Shown here: positions 42,576 to 51,973 of the stretch, in pieces
How positions within the stretch are numbered: position 1 is the first letter of the stretch
Layout of the letters: each line of letters begins with the position of its first letter
Assembly: GCA_947450325.1 (NCBI GenBank)
Contig: CANFUT010000003.1
Span: 111,248-175,247 of the forward strand
Direction of reading: 5' to 3'
DNA length: 64,000 nt
Source: Flavobacteriia bacterium
Lineage (GTDB): Bacteria; Bacteroidota; Bacteroidia; Flavobacteriales_D; Crocinitomicaceae
Program-made: the position numbers and the translations under genes
Notes under the pieces: generated by a model
What the model saw: the letters and a program-made list of their open reading frames with translations, nothing else
Told to the model about the DNA's origin: nothing
The model's database searches: none

Positions 42576-45500
42576 ATGAAAATCATCTTTCTCCTAGGTG
42601 TATTGTGCTTATTTTTAAATAATTCATTTGCTCAACGAGCCAAGAATGGTACTTATGCAGCAACAACTTTAAATACAGTTGTAAATTCATACACTGCAAT
42701 GACAGTTAATGCAACAGCAAATCAAACTTCAATTTCAGTTTCAGACGCGGTTTTGACTAATTCAATTTTAACCGCTTCGCTAGCTCAAGGTGATTTGTTG
42801 CTAATTGTTCAAATGCAAGGAGCTTCCTTGGATATCGATTTAACAGCAACTGTTGATTGGGGAGGAAGTTATACTTCTGCTATTGGACATGCTGGAGATT
42901 GGTATAATTTCTTAGATCAATGGGGACAAGTAACCAATTACAATCAAGCTGGAAAAAATGAATATGTTCAAGTTGCTTCAGTATCAGGTACGACAATCAA
43001 CTTAACTTGTGGATTAAAAAATAGTTATGCAATAAGTGGAAAAGTTCAAGTTATAAGAATACCAAGGTTCAGTCAATTAACTATAAATTCTGCTGCCAGC
43101 ATCGTTCCAAGCGCTTGGAATGGAACAATTGGTGGAGTTGTTGCGATTGAAGTTGATGGAAATTTGATAATAAATTCTGGAGGAAAAATTGAAGCAAATG
43201 GAAAAGGTTTTAGAGGTGGACAACAAATTGACAATGTATCAACAACTGCTGGTGCAGGAAGTGTCAACGATACGCCTTATCCCGCAACTTCAAATGGCGA
43301 TTTAGCTTCTGAAAAAGGAGAAGGAATTGGCGGATATTCATCTGAATATATTGCTCTATATTCTAGATATGGCGTATCTGCACCAGCAAACGGTGGAGGA
43401 GGAGCCCATCACCACAACTCTGGTGGCGGAGGTGGATCAAATGTTGGTTCTGGAACTTACACAGGAAAGGGTGTACCAAATCCAACTTACAATTCTATTT
43501 GGAATTTAGAGGCTGTTCCGATTGGAGGAGTGAATAGTGCCGGAGGAGGAAGAGGTGGATACAGTTATTCTAACTCCAATCAAAATGAAGCAACAGTTGG
43601 ACCAAATCAATTGTCTTGGTCTGGAGATTATAGAAGAAATAACGGTGGATTAGGAGGTAAACCATTAACATTTGATGCAACTCGAGTTTTCTTGGGTGGT
43701 GGCGGTGGTGCTGGTGATCAAGATAATAACTATGGTGGTGCTGGAGGTACTGGCGGTGGAATTGTGATGCTGCAAGTTTTTGGAACAATCACTGGACAAA
43801 ATGCCACAACTAGTACAATTGAAGCAAATGGAGCAAATGGAATCGCTGCGAATGCTACAAATCAAACAGCTACTTTAGCTCAAAAAATTGGAAATGATGG
43901 CGGCGGCGGCGGCGGCGGCGGCGGCGCAATTATTATCTCAAACAACGGAAATGTTCCAACTGGAATTGGACTTTTAGCCAAAGGAGGTGCCGGTGGGAAT
44001 CAAAATTTATCTGTTGGTCCATTGCAAACTGTTAACGAAGCTGATGGTCCTGGTGGCGGTGGAGCAGGTGGACAAATTTCAATCACCGCTGGAACGCCTA
44101 CAACAGATATTACTGGTGGTATTAACGGAATCACAAGTTCGACCCAAGTAAATGCCTTTCCTCCAAATGGAGCCACTTCAGGTGGATCAGGATTGTCAAA
44201 TACTGGAGTTAATTTTTATGATTTAACTGTTCAAAATGCTTCAATTTGTGGGTCTGGAACTGCAAATTTGTCAGTAGCAGTTGTAGGAACTTTACCCGCT
44301 GGTACATCGGTTGGTTGGTATACCAATCAATTTAGTGGATCGCCAGTGCATACAGGATTGACCTTCACAACTCCAAATTTGAATTCGACAACAACGTACT
44401 ACGTTGGCATTTGTCCAGGAAGTTTTAGAAAACCAGTGCAAGTTACAGTAGGAGCAAATCCTGTTATTTCCGGTACTGCAAGTATAACAAATGTAAGTTG
44501 CACAGGAAATGATGGCGCAATAAGTGGGTTGATTGTTTCTGGAGGGACTCCAAACTATACTTTTTCATGGAATGGAAATCCATCAACTTCTGCAAATTTA
44601 ACAAATGCTAACGCTAGTTCGTATACATTAACCGTGACTGATGCAAATGGTTGCGCCGCAACGAGCGGACCATATACTATCACTAGTGCAGGAGGTCCAG
44701 TGATTAACGCTAGTTTAGTAAATCTTGTAAATCCAACTTGTGCTGGAGCAAATGGTTCAATCACAGGAATAACACAAACAGGAGGGGTTACAACGTCTTG
44801 GAGCAATAGCGGTGGAACAAATATTAATGCAAATAATTTGAATGCTGGAAGTTATACACTTACAGTAACGGATGCAAGTAACTGCTCAGCTACGGCTGGA
44901 CCTTACGTTTTAACAGCACCTACTGGACCAACGGCTGATGCGACAAACATTATTATAAGCAATGAGAATTGTGGAAATGGAAATGGTTCAATTTCTGGAA
45001 TTACAGCGAATGGAGTTGGTTTAACTTATAGCTGGTCGAATTCAACACAAACAACTTTAGATATTTCAAACCTTTCAGCAGGAACTTATACATTAACAGT
45101 ATTAGACAATCAAGGTTGTTCTATAACTAGCGGGCCGTATGCAGTTGGATCTAATCCAGCTCAAACAATAAATGTTTCTGGAGTTGTATTAACACCAGTT
45201 ACTTGTGCTCAAGGTAACGGAGCAATTTCTGGAATTCAAATTTCAGGTGGAGTTGCTCCTTTAAGTTATTCGTGGACAAATACTACACAAACAACTTTGG
45301 ATATTTCAAACCTCAATAACGGAACATATACCTTGACGGTTTTAGATGGAAATGGATGTACTGCAATCTCAAATCCATTTACAATCGTATTTATACCATT
45401 ACCAACAATAAATGATGTAAGTATGATAACTACAAATGTATCTTGTACAGGGAATGATGGAACAATTTCAGGAATTGTTGCAGGTGGAACTGGACTTACA

Positions 45501-46595
45501 TACGCTTGGAATGGAGTAAACGGAACGTTAGATCAAAATAATTTGGCAGCAAATTCTTACACTTTAGTAGTTACAGATATTAATGGTTGTACTGTAACTA
45601 GTGGTCCATATATTGTCGAAGGAAGTGTTCCGTTGAATATTGATATTTCAAATATTACTTCAGTAAATTCCGCTTGTAATTCAAATACAGGTTCGATTTC
45701 AGGAGTTGTTATAACTGGCGGAATAAATCCTGTATTTACTTGGTCAAATGGGATCACATCATTAAATCAAACGGGCTTAGGAGCTGGAAATTATACCATT
45801 TCCTTATCTGATGATCAAGGATGCACAGATTCTGAAATTATTACGGTTGGCAACAATTCAGGACCGTCTATTAATTCTTCAGCTGTAAATGTGATTCAAA
45901 CTTCATGCGCATTGAATAATGGTGAAATTTTAGGATTGGTCGATAATTCAGGAACAGCAACTTTTAGTTGGATTGGTACATCTGCGTCTACTTTGAACAT
46001 TTCAGACTTAGCACCAGGAATTTATACTTTGACTGCTACTGGAACAGATGGTTGTGTGACGCAATATGGACCAATCACAATCAACGGTTCAACTTCACCT
46101 ACAGCCGATTTTTCATTTGCTCCGTCAAATGTGTATCCTGGAGATTTAGTTCAATTTTCTGATTTGTCTTCCAGCGATGTTGTGTTTTGGGGTTGGTCAA
46201 TTGATACTTCTAGTCTAGCAGTTGAAAATCCGAGTTATATTTTTGTAACAGAAGGAACATATCCAGTTATATTAGTAGTATTAGATGCATCAGGTTGTAT
46301 GGATTCAATTATTAAATTTATTGATGTCTACAATGTATTGACAATTCCAAATGTTATCACGACAAATGGTGATGGAAACAACGATAAATTTGAAATAAAA
46401 GGTTTGGAAAAGAACACTTCTGTTGAGATTTTGAATCGATGGGGAGAAATTGTTTTTAAATCTGAAAATTATTTAAATGATTGGAAAGGACAAGATTTGA
46501 ACGGAAACACCTTAAGTAACGGGGTTTATACCTATTATATTAAAAACGCTAAGGGAGAAGTTAAACAAGGTTTTGTGCATCTTATTGATCAATAG
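42576..46595 (+). CDS. T9SS type B-sorted protein with Gly-rich domain and SprB-like repeats
   Basis: 1339 residues. Signal peptide 1-20 (ending SFAQ). Residues about 30-540 form a beta-rich, strongly Gly-rich domain (GGGGAHHHNSGGGGGS, GGGGGAGDQDNNYGGAGGTGGG, a run of nine Gly from pure GGC codons). An Ig-like module (about 555-625) is followed by seven SprB-like repeats of about 75 residues, each starting near a Cys (NVSCTGNDGAISG) and ending YTLTVTDANGC-like. A PKD module (about 1180-1255; ADFSFAPSNVYPGDLVQFSD) and a CHU_C domain (VITTNGDGNNDKFEIKG, VEILNRWGEIVFKS, GFVHLIDQ) finish it. Probable surface adhesin related in style to the gliding adhesin SprB. Confidence 0.9.
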   Translation: MKIIFLLGVLCLFLNNSFAQRAKNGTYAATTLNTVVNSYTAMTVNATANQTSISVSDAVLTNSILTASLAQGDLLLIVQMQGASLDIDLTATVDWGGSYTSAIGHAGDWYNFLDQWGQVTNYNQAGKNEYVQVASVSGTTINLTCGLKNSYAISGKVQVIRIPRFSQLTINSAASIVPSAWNGTIGGVVAIEVDGNLIINSGGKIEANGKGFRGGQQIDNVSTTAGAGSVNDTPYPATSNGDLASEKGEGIGGYSSEYIALYSRYGVSAPANGGGGAHHHNSGGGGGSNVGSGTYTGKGVPNPTYNSIWNLEAVPIGGVNSAGGGRGGYSYSNSNQNEATVGPNQLSWSGDYRRNNGGLGGKPLTFDATRVFLGGGGGAGDQDNNYGGAGGTGGGIVMLQVFGTITGQNATTSTIEANGANGIAANATNQTATLAQKIGNDGGGGGGGGGAIIISNNGNVPTGIGLLAKGGAGGNQNLSVGPLQTVNEADGPGGGGAGGQISITAGTPTTDITGGINGITSSTQVNAFPPNGATSGGSGLSNTGVNFYDLTVQNASICGSGTANLSVAVVGTLPAGTSVGWYTNQFSGSPVHTGLTFTTPNLNSTTTYYVGICPGSFRKPVQVTVGANPVISGTASITNVSCTGNDGAISGLIVSGGTPNYTFSWNGNPSTSANLTNANASSYTLTVTDANGCAATSGPYTITSAGGPVINASLVNLVNPTCAGANGSITGITQTGGVTTSWSNSGGTNINANNLNAGSYTLTVTDASNCSATAGPYVLTAPTGPTADATNIIISNENCGNGNGSISGITANGVGLTYSWSNSTQTTLDISNLSAGTYTLTVLDNQGCSITSGPYAVGSNPAQTINVSGVVLTPVTCAQGNGAISGIQISGGVAPLSYSWTNTTQTTLDISNLNNGTYTLTVLDGNGCTAISNPFTIVFIPLPTINDVSMITTNVSCTGNDGTISGIVAGGTGLTYAWNGVNGTLDQNNLAANSYTLVVTDINGCTVTSGPYIVEGSVPLNIDISNITSVNSACNSNTGSISGVVITGGINPVFTWSNGITSLNQTGLGAGNYTISLSDDQGCTDSEIITVGNNSGPSINSSAVNVIQTSCALNNGEILGLVDNSGTATFSWIGTSASTLNISDLAPGIYTLTATGTDGCVTQYGPITINGSTSPTADFSFAPSNVYPGDLVQFSDLSSSDVVFWGWSIDTSSLAVENPSYIFVTEGTYPVILVVLDASGCMDSIIKFIDVYNVLTIPNVITTNGDGNNDKFEIKGLEKNTSVEILNRWGEIVFKSENYLNDWKGQDLNGNTLSNGVYTYYIKNAKGEVKQGFVHLIDQ
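43899..43925 (+). repeat. (GGC)9 trinucleotide repeat coding poly-Gly
   Basis: Nine uninterrupted GGC codons in the Gly-rich domain of the T9SS protein. Elsewhere in this gene Gly is mostly GGA or GGT, so the pure GGC run is likely a slippage product. The three-base unit keeps the frame. Confidence 0.95.
44478..46090 (+). repeat. Seven SprB-like protein repeats
   Basis: Diverged repeats of about 220-230 bases. Their starts read NVSCTGNDGAISG, NPTCAGANGSITG, NENCGNGNGSISG, PVTCAQGNGAISG, NVSCTGNDGTISG, NSACNSNTGSISG and QTSCALNNGEILG. They are diverged enough at DNA level that recent expansion is not evident. Confidence 0.75.
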
Positions 46596-46619
46596 ATGTA
46601 ATTGAATAAAAAAAAATAG

Positions 46620-46627
46620 TATTTTTG
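46620..46627 (+). promoter_or_regulatory. -7 element (TATTTTTG) for the SiaB/HDAC/TspO operon
   Basis: Exact TAnnTTTG, 19 bases before the TTG start at 46647. A TTG at 46602-46604 is 15 bases upstream, slightly short. Confidence 0.45.
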
Positions 46628-46646
46628 TTTTAATAATTAAATTCTT

Positions 46647-47240
46647 TTGAAGTACTCTACTGAAGATATAATTGATACTGCATCGAAATTGAAATTTGAC
46701 TCTATTCGGGACCGCTATGTTAAAGAAGACTCTTTATCGATAGTAATGTCTCATTGTGGCGTTTTTTCTCAGGATTTGGTAAACAGTTTAGGAGAAGGTG
46801 CAGAGGAAATTTTGATAGCTTCAAATGAAAAAAGACAAATGATCAGAAGGATTTTTTCTGTACTCATTGAGGGACTTCAAAATATCAAAATTCACGGAGA
46901 ACCAAATAAAGAAGATGTTAAATCTGGTATTCTTGTTCTTGCAAAAGGCGAAAATTGCTACAAAATAACTTTTGGAAATCTAATTTTAAATGATTTAGTG
47001 TCATCAATGGATGACAGATTAACTGAATTGAATACTTTAGACGAAGTGGAGTTAAAGGAAAGATACATGAAAGTATTGAGTGAAGGTATTTTATCAAATA
47101 AAGGTGGAGCTGGATTAGGTTTTATTACCATGAAAATGAAAGCTAAATCTAACCTGAACTTTCATTTCCAGAAAGTTTCTAAAGAACTGTCCGTTTTTAC
47201 TTTCGAATTAGTTATTCAACGTTTGATTGAAAACGCGTAG
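46647..47240 (+). CDS. SiaB-family (DUF6272) protein kinase
   Basis: 197 residues from a TTG start; an in-frame TAA at 46638 leaves no ATG option upstream, and a later Met would cut conserved sequence. Segments IRRIFSVLIEGLQNIKIHGE (N-box-like helix of a GHKL fold) and ILSNKGGAGLGFITMKMKA (G-box-like) match SiaB, the kinase that phosphorylates a STAS-like partner opposed by a PP2C phosphatase in SiaABC. A PP2C phosphatase with a STAS-like gene lies about 3 kb away on the opposite strand (50188-52375). It heads a possible operon with an HDAC-family gene and tspO. Confidence 0.78.
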   Translation: MKYSTEDIIDTASKLKFDSIRDRYVKEDSLSIVMSHCGVFSQDLVNSLGEGAEEILIASNEKRQMIRRIFSVLIEGLQNIKIHGEPNKEDVKSGILVLAKGENCYKITFGNLILNDLVSSMDDRLTELNTLDEVELKERYMKVLSEGILSNKGGAGLGFITMKMKAKSNLNFHFQKVSKELSVFTFELVIQRLIENA

Positions 47241-47265
47241 TTCTAATCAAAAATCACAATTATTT

Positions 47266-48171
47266 ATGATTAAAGTTGCGTTCGATAAATCGTATGCACA
47301 TCCCTTGCCAGAAAATCATCGTTTTCCAATGGAGAAATATGATTTGTTAGCTAGACAACTTTTACATGAAGGCACGCTAGAAGAATCACATTTTTTTTCT
47401 CCAGAAATGTTAGATGACAAATGGACTTTAGAAGTACATGAAAAGGATTATCTCGATAGATTAAAAGAATTAAAACTTTCTCCAAGAGAACAAAGATTAT
47501 CTGGATTTCTGCATTCAAAAGAATTAATTGAAAGAGAATATAAAATCATGGAAGGTACAAGAATGTGCGCTGAATATGCAATTAAATATAACAGTGTAGC
47601 TTTGAATATTACAGGAGGAACGCACCATGCTTTTTCAAACAGAGCGGAGGGATTTTGCCTTTTAAATGATCAAGCAATCGCTGCAAATTGGCTGTTGAAG
47701 CAAAAATTGGCAGGTCAAATTCTAATTATTGATTTAGATGTTCACCAAGGAAATGGAACTGCCGAAATATTCAAAAATATCCCGCACGTCTTTACTTTTA
47801 GTATGCATGGAGAACACAATTATCCATTAAATAAAGAAAAATCGGATTTGGATGTTCCACTTTATAATGGAATGAATGATGAGGTATATTTGAATTTGTT
47901 GAATGAAAATTTAAAATTAATTCTTGAGAAGTTTACACCCGACTTTATTTTTTACCAGTGTGGAGTTGATATTTTGGGAACGGATAAATTAGGAAAACTG
48001 AACTTGACTTTAGATGGTTGTCGAAAAAGAGATGAAATTGTTTTTCAGTTAGTTAAACAATTAGACATTCCGATTGTTTGTAGTATGGGTGGAGGGTATA
48101 GTCCTGATATTAAGTTAATAATTGAAGCGCATGCTAACACATTTAGATTAGCAGTTAAATATTTTGAATGA
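47266..48171 (+). CDS. Histone deacetylase-family (AcuC-like) metal-dependent deacylase
   Basis: 301 residues from the ATG at 47266 (an earlier ATG at 47227 lies in the end of the SiaB gene and adds sequence unlike the family). The catalytic His pair is H120-H121 (ITGGTHHAF), with metal ligands D158 and H160 in LIIDLDVHQGNG, FSMHGEHNYP as the active-site loop and D in YQCGVDILGTDKLGKLNL; MGGGYS ends the pocket. It should remove acyl groups from Lys or small polyamines in the cytoplasm. It overlaps tspO by 4 bases. Confidence 0.9.
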   Translation: MIKVAFDKSYAHPLPENHRFPMEKYDLLARQLLHEGTLEESHFFSPEMLDDKWTLEVHEKDYLDRLKELKLSPREQRLSGFLHSKELIEREYKIMEGTRMCAEYAIKYNSVALNITGGTHHAFSNRAEGFCLLNDQAIAANWLLKQKLAGQILIIDLDVHQGNGTAEIFKNIPHVFTFSMHGEHNYPLNKEKSDLDVPLYNGMNDEVYLNLLNENLKLILEKFTPDFIFYQCGVDILGTDKLGKLNLTLDGCRKRDEIVFQLVKQLDIPIVCSMGGGYSPDIKLIIEAHANTFRLAVKYFE

Positions 48172-48650
48172 TGAAGTTGATTTTTAAAATTATTATTGCT
48201 GTTTTTGTATGTTTAGTATTAGGCGGATTATCAGGAATCGCAACTGTATCTGAAATTAAAAACTGGTATTTACAGTTGAACAAACCTTCCTTTAATCCTC
48301 CCAATTGGTTGTTTGGTCCTGCTTGGTCAACGTTGTACACCTTCATGGGAATTGCGTTCGCATTGATTTGGGATAGATTGGAAAAAGCAAATACCAAATT
48401 ACTTTCGGCAAATGCAATTAGATTCTTTTTGATTCAATTTGTTCTCAATCTTCTATGGTCAAGTATCTTCTTTTCTTTGCATTTAATTGCTTTTGCTTTG
48501 ATAGAAATGCTTGTTTTATGGGTATTTATTTTATTGACAATTTTACATTTTTATAAAATAAACAAATTTGCAGGAATTATTTTAATTCCTTATATACTTT
48601 GGGTTTCTTTTGCAACTTTACTTACAGCTTCAATTTTGTATTTAAATTGA
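48168..48650 (+). CDS. tspO: TspO/MBR-family membrane protein
   Basis: 160 residues with five membrane helices, the family layout. Signature residues are GGLSGIATVSEIKNWYLQLN, KPSFNPPNWLFGPAWSTLYT and FFLIQFVLNLLWSSIFFSLH. TspO proteins bind tetrapyrroles and may help degrade or move porphyrins; in bacteria they often respond to stress or light. The start ATG overlaps the HDAC gene end (ATGATGA), so the two are translated together. Confidence 0.93.
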   Translation: MMKLIFKIIIAVFVCLVLGGLSGIATVSEIKNWYLQLNKPSFNPPNWLFGPAWSTLYTFMGIAFALIWDRLEKANTKLLSANAIRFFLIQFVLNLLWSSIFFSLHLIAFALIEMLVLWVFILLTILHFYKINKFAGIILIPYILWVSFATLLTASILYLN

Positions 48651-48662
48651 TTTCAAGAAAGT

Positions 48663-49097
48663 TTAATTCACCTTTTTGTCCATCAAAAAATGTTGTAATA
48701 CGTCAAACAATTTGTACGAAGGTTCTATCAATCGATAACCTAAATTAAGATAGAAATCGACTGCGTAGTCTCTTGCATGTAATATAATTCTACTTACGCC
48801 TAACTCTTTACTTTTTGCCTCAGTAGCTAACATTATTTTCTTTCCATACCCTTGATTTTGAAGGTTAAATTCAACAGCTACAAATCTGACTTGTGCGACA
48901 TTATCTTCTGTCAAATCTAATCTTGCAATGGCTAGTATATTGTTGTTTTCAAAAAGAGCAAAATGAATTCCTGTTTGGTCGCCTTCATTTTTTTCAGATC
49001 CTCTTGGTTGATTGAGTGGTTCGCGAAGTACTCTGAATCTTAAATCATAATAAGCTTCCCATTCGGATTCCGTAATTGGTGTTCTGATTTCTACCAT
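48663..49097 (-). CDS. GNAT-family N-acetyltransferase
   Basis: 144 residues, typical GNAT size. YDLRFRVLREPLNQPRGSE is the N-terminal strand-helix, AQVRFVAVEFNLQNQGYGKKIMLA holds the acetyl-CoA binding motif A (Q-x-x-GYG-K), and DFYLNLGYRL motif B. The YDLR-x-x-VLR start resembles ElaA/YitI-like acetyltransferases. Substrate unknown. It overlaps the CoA-transferase gene by 7 bases as last gene of the minus-strand operon from 52375. Confidence 0.9.
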   Translation of the reverse strand: MVEIRTPITESEWEAYYDLRFRVLREPLNQPRGSEKNEGDQTGIHFALFENNNILAIARLDLTEDNVAQVRFVAVEFNLQNQGYGKKIMLATEAKSKELGVSRIILHARDYAVDFYLNLGYRLIEPSYKLFDVLQHFLMDKKVN

Positions 49098-50149
49098 GAT
49101 TTAAATGCAATTGAACTTACTCTCTTAGTATTAATATTTTCTATTATTTCCTCTCTAATGAAAGATTTGGCTTGATCATCGTCAAAAACCTCTTTCAAAT
49201 CTCGTATTTTGCCACATGGTACAAAATGATTTTGCATCCATTCTAGTATGTTTTTTGAGTTGAAATGTTGTATTTTTTCTTGTAGTATTTCAAACAATTG
49301 AAATCGATTGACAACGCGATTTTGATTGGTTGAAAAATGATTTTCTTCTGGCAAATTTTCTAATCCCAAATAATGGCATAATTTTAAAAAATGGGTATCA
49401 CTTCCGATGGCAAAAGTAATTTTTTGATTGTCTGAAGTAGTGAAAATCTCTCCATATGGAGCAATATTTGGGTGTAAACTTCCGATTCTTTGAGGAATGA
49501 CGTTTTCCATTAAAAACCCTGAAGCTTGATTGACTAAACTACAAATAGCCGCATCGTACAAAGAAACATGGACCGTTTTACCAAGATTTGTTTGCATTCT
49601 ATCAATTAACGCAAGAAGAATTCCTTCTTTTAACTGATGAGCAGCTAAAACATCGATTAATGCAATTGGCATTTTAACTGGACCACTTTCAATGGTTCCA
49701 TTCATAGACATAAATCCGCTTTCGGCTTGTAGAATTAAGTCGTATGCAACTCTATCAGATTCAATACCAAATCCAGAGATTTTCCCATGAATTAATTTTG
49801 GATTTAATTTTCGTAAATTTTCATCAGTCAGATTAAATTTCAGGTCGTCGCCTTTTTTGAAATTAGTCAATAAAATATCTGCATTTTGAATTAAATCAAC
49901 AAATTTTGAATGTTCAAGAGGATTTTTTAAATCTAGAGATATGTATGTTTTGCCATAGTTAATACTAGAAAAATAGGATGAAACAGGATTATTTTTGTCT
50001 TCAGTAGCTAATTTCCAACTTCTCGTGACATCAGGAAAGTTTGGGTTCTCAATTTTAATTACTTGTGCGCCAAGTTCTGCAAAAAACATTCCAACGGAAG
50101 GTCCCGCCAAAACAGTTGATGCATCAATTATTTTAAGTTTAGAAATCAT
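49091..50149 (-). CDS. Family III CoA-transferase (CaiB/BaiF; alpha-methylacyl-CoA racemase-like)
   Basis: About 352 residues from the ATG at 50149; the ATG at 50212 would run into the phosphatase gene and adds a non-family N-terminus. Conserved segments are IIDASTVLAGPSVGMFFAELGAQVIKIE split over the N-terminal Rossmann domain, SINYGKTYISLDLKNP, and AYDLILQAESGFMSMNG with the catalytic Asp137. These enzymes move CoA between carboxylates or racemise 2-methylacyl-CoA. The acid substrate is unknown. 39 bases separate it from the phosphatase gene upstream. Confidence 0.9.
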   Translation of the reverse strand: MISKLKIIDASTVLAGPSVGMFFAELGAQVIKIENPNFPDVTRSWKLATEDKNNPVSSYFSSINYGKTYISLDLKNPLEHSKFVDLIQNADILLTNFKKGDDLKFNLTDENLRKLNPKLIHGKISGFGIESDRVAYDLILQAESGFMSMNGTIESGPVKMPIALIDVLAAHQLKEGILLALIDRMQTNLGKTVHVSLYDAAICSLVNQASGFLMENVIPQRIGSLHPNIAPYGEIFTTSDNQKITFAIGSDTHFLKLCHYLGLENLPEENHFSTNQNRVVNRFQLFEILQEKIQHFNSKNILEWMQNHFVPCGKIRDLKEVFDDDQAKSFIREEIIENINTKRVSSIAFKSW

Positions 50150-50187
50150 TGTAATTATAAAGATAAAGATTTGAGCAAGTTTTGGAT

Positions 50188-51957
50188 TTATATTTTTAGT
50201 CCAGCGACGCAAATATCATCCAATTGTTCCAATTTCCCTTTCCAGGAATTAAATTCATCAAAAATTAATTTTGATTGATTATCACAATTTTCTTTGATGT
50301 TTTTTTGGATAGTTTCAACGATTTTATTTCGTTTGATTTTTTTGCCATTTTCACCACCAAATTGATCAAAAATCCCATCGGTAAATAGATAAATCATCGA
50401 TTCATTTGGTAGAATAATTTCAAACTGCTCGTGTTTTAATTTTGTTTCGGAAAAGCAAATTGATTGTTTAGTAGCTTTTACTTTCTGCAATTTATAATCA
50501 TCCTCAGGAGATGCATAATAAAGAGAGATGTTGGCTCCAGAGTACTTTACAAGAGAAGTTCCATTTGAATTCTTTTTGACAGAAATTAATCCTATTTCCA
50601 TTCCATCTTTGATGGTGTTGAGTTCTTTTTTAAAGTGATCATTGAAACTTTCATTTACTTTATCTAAGATTTCTCCAGGCTCTCGCAATTCAAATTTATC
50701 AACAACTCTTTTTAAAATTTTATATGAAATAATACTTAAAAATGCACCAGGGATTCCATGACCAGTGCAATCACAGACAGCAAAAAGAATTTCATTTTGA
50801 GTGTTCATACACCAATAAAAATCACCGGCAACGATATCTTTTGGTTTATATAAAACAAAGGAATCTTTGAAAAAGCTTTTGTATTCTGATTCTTCAGGCA
50901 AAATTGTTTTTTGAATTCTTTCCGCATATCTGATACTATCCAGAATATCTTTATTTTTAGATTCGATTTCTTCTGTCTTTTTTTCTATAAGTTGCTGTAA
51001 ATTTTGGTTCATAAATTCCATTTCTTCTTCAAAAAGATTTCTTTCATGAATTGAAAATCCGTACGAAATAAACTCAGAAATTTGAAACAAAAATGAAACT
51101 TCAGAAGCCTCCCAATTTCTAGATTGATCCGTTTCTTCCTGACAAAGAACTCCAATTACTTTTCCTTTGTGAAATATGGGAACATCTAAAAGTGAATAAA
51201 TATTATTTGGAATTAGATATGTTTCTTTAAAACAGGATGTTGAAGGATGAGTAAAGGCATCTTGAGCGATAATGTAGGGATCATTTAGCATTGATTCAAA
51301 ATAAGCTGGAAAATCTTGTTGTTTCAGTAAGATTTGATTTGGATTCGATTCGAAGGTTTGAAATCTCTCTGATTCGTTGTAATAGAGTTTATCACAGAAC
51401 AATAATTTTTCCTCTTCGTTGTATATCCAAAAGCTTGAACGAGAAACATTTAAAGTCTCTGAAATTAATTTAACACAAAAAGTTGGAATTTCATCTACTT
51501 TACCTGTTTGAATGATAGGATTTCTAGATAGCTTTAATAGTGCATCTTTTAATTTATTATCCTTTAATTCTTTGTTCTTATCATTGGTGATATCGACATA
51601 TGCACCTTGCAATAAATAATGATCAATTTTATCTTCTACGGTACCAGTGAGTTGAAACCATTTAATTTCACCGTTTGGTTTTGTTAAATAGCCATCAACT
51701 AATATTTGTTCATCGTTTGTGAGTGCTTTAAGTATTATTTTTTTGAAATGATTTTTGTTTTCAGTATTGATATTCTTAAGAAATAAATCCCAATTTTTAG
51801 TTAATTCTAAATCAGTAAATCCAAAAAACTGTTCGCAATTTTCTGATATAAATAAACATTCTTCACTGAAATCTAGGTTTATTTTAATTTTTACTAAAAC
51901 CCCAGGAAATGATTTATATAAGTCAAATAAATGCGATAATTTACTGTTTTTTCTCAT
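50188..51957 (-). CDS. PAS-GAF-PP2C (SpoIIE-type) serine phosphatase
   Basis: 589 residues. A PAS domain (about 20-130; FISENCEQFFGFTDLE, GEIKWFQLTGTVEDK), a GAF domain (about 145-315; RSSFWIYNEEEKLLF, SLLDVPIFHKGKVIGVLCQEE), a coiled coil (about 315-350) and a SpoIIE/PP2C domain (about 360-589) are visible. Phosphatase metal motifs: VAGDFYWC, DCTGHGIPGAFLS, TDGIFDQFGG and QLDDICVAGLKI. It probably dephosphorylates a STAS-type regulator in response to a ligand or redox signal sensed by PAS/GAF. The STAS-like gene lies 16 bases upstream, and a SiaB-like kinase gene is about 3 kb away. Confidence 0.9.
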   Translation of the reverse strand: MRKNSKLSHLFDLYKSFPGVLVKIKINLDFSEECLFISENCEQFFGFTDLELTKNWDLFLKNINTENKNHFKKIILKALTNDEQILVDGYLTKPNGEIKWFQLTGTVEDKIDHYLLQGAYVDITNDKNKELKDNKLKDALLKLSRNPIIQTGKVDEIPTFCVKLISETLNVSRSSFWIYNEEEKLLFCDKLYYNESERFQTFESNPNQILLKQQDFPAYFESMLNDPYIIAQDAFTHPSTSCFKETYLIPNNIYSLLDVPIFHKGKVIGVLCQEETDQSRNWEASEVSFLFQISEFISYGFSIHERNLFEEEMEFMNQNLQQLIEKKTEEIESKNKDILDSIRYAERIQKTILPEESEYKSFFKDSFVLYKPKDIVAGDFYWCMNTQNEILFAVCDCTGHGIPGAFLSIISYKILKRVVDKFELREPGEILDKVNESFNDHFKKELNTIKDGMEIGLISVKKNSNGTSLVKYSGANISLYYASPEDDYKLQKVKATKQSICFSETKLKHEQFEIILPNESMIYLFTDGIFDQFGGENGKKIKRNKIVETIQKNIKENCDNQSKLIFDEFNSWKGKLEQLDDICVAGLKI

Positions 51958-51973
51958 TTAAAAAATTAATTAA

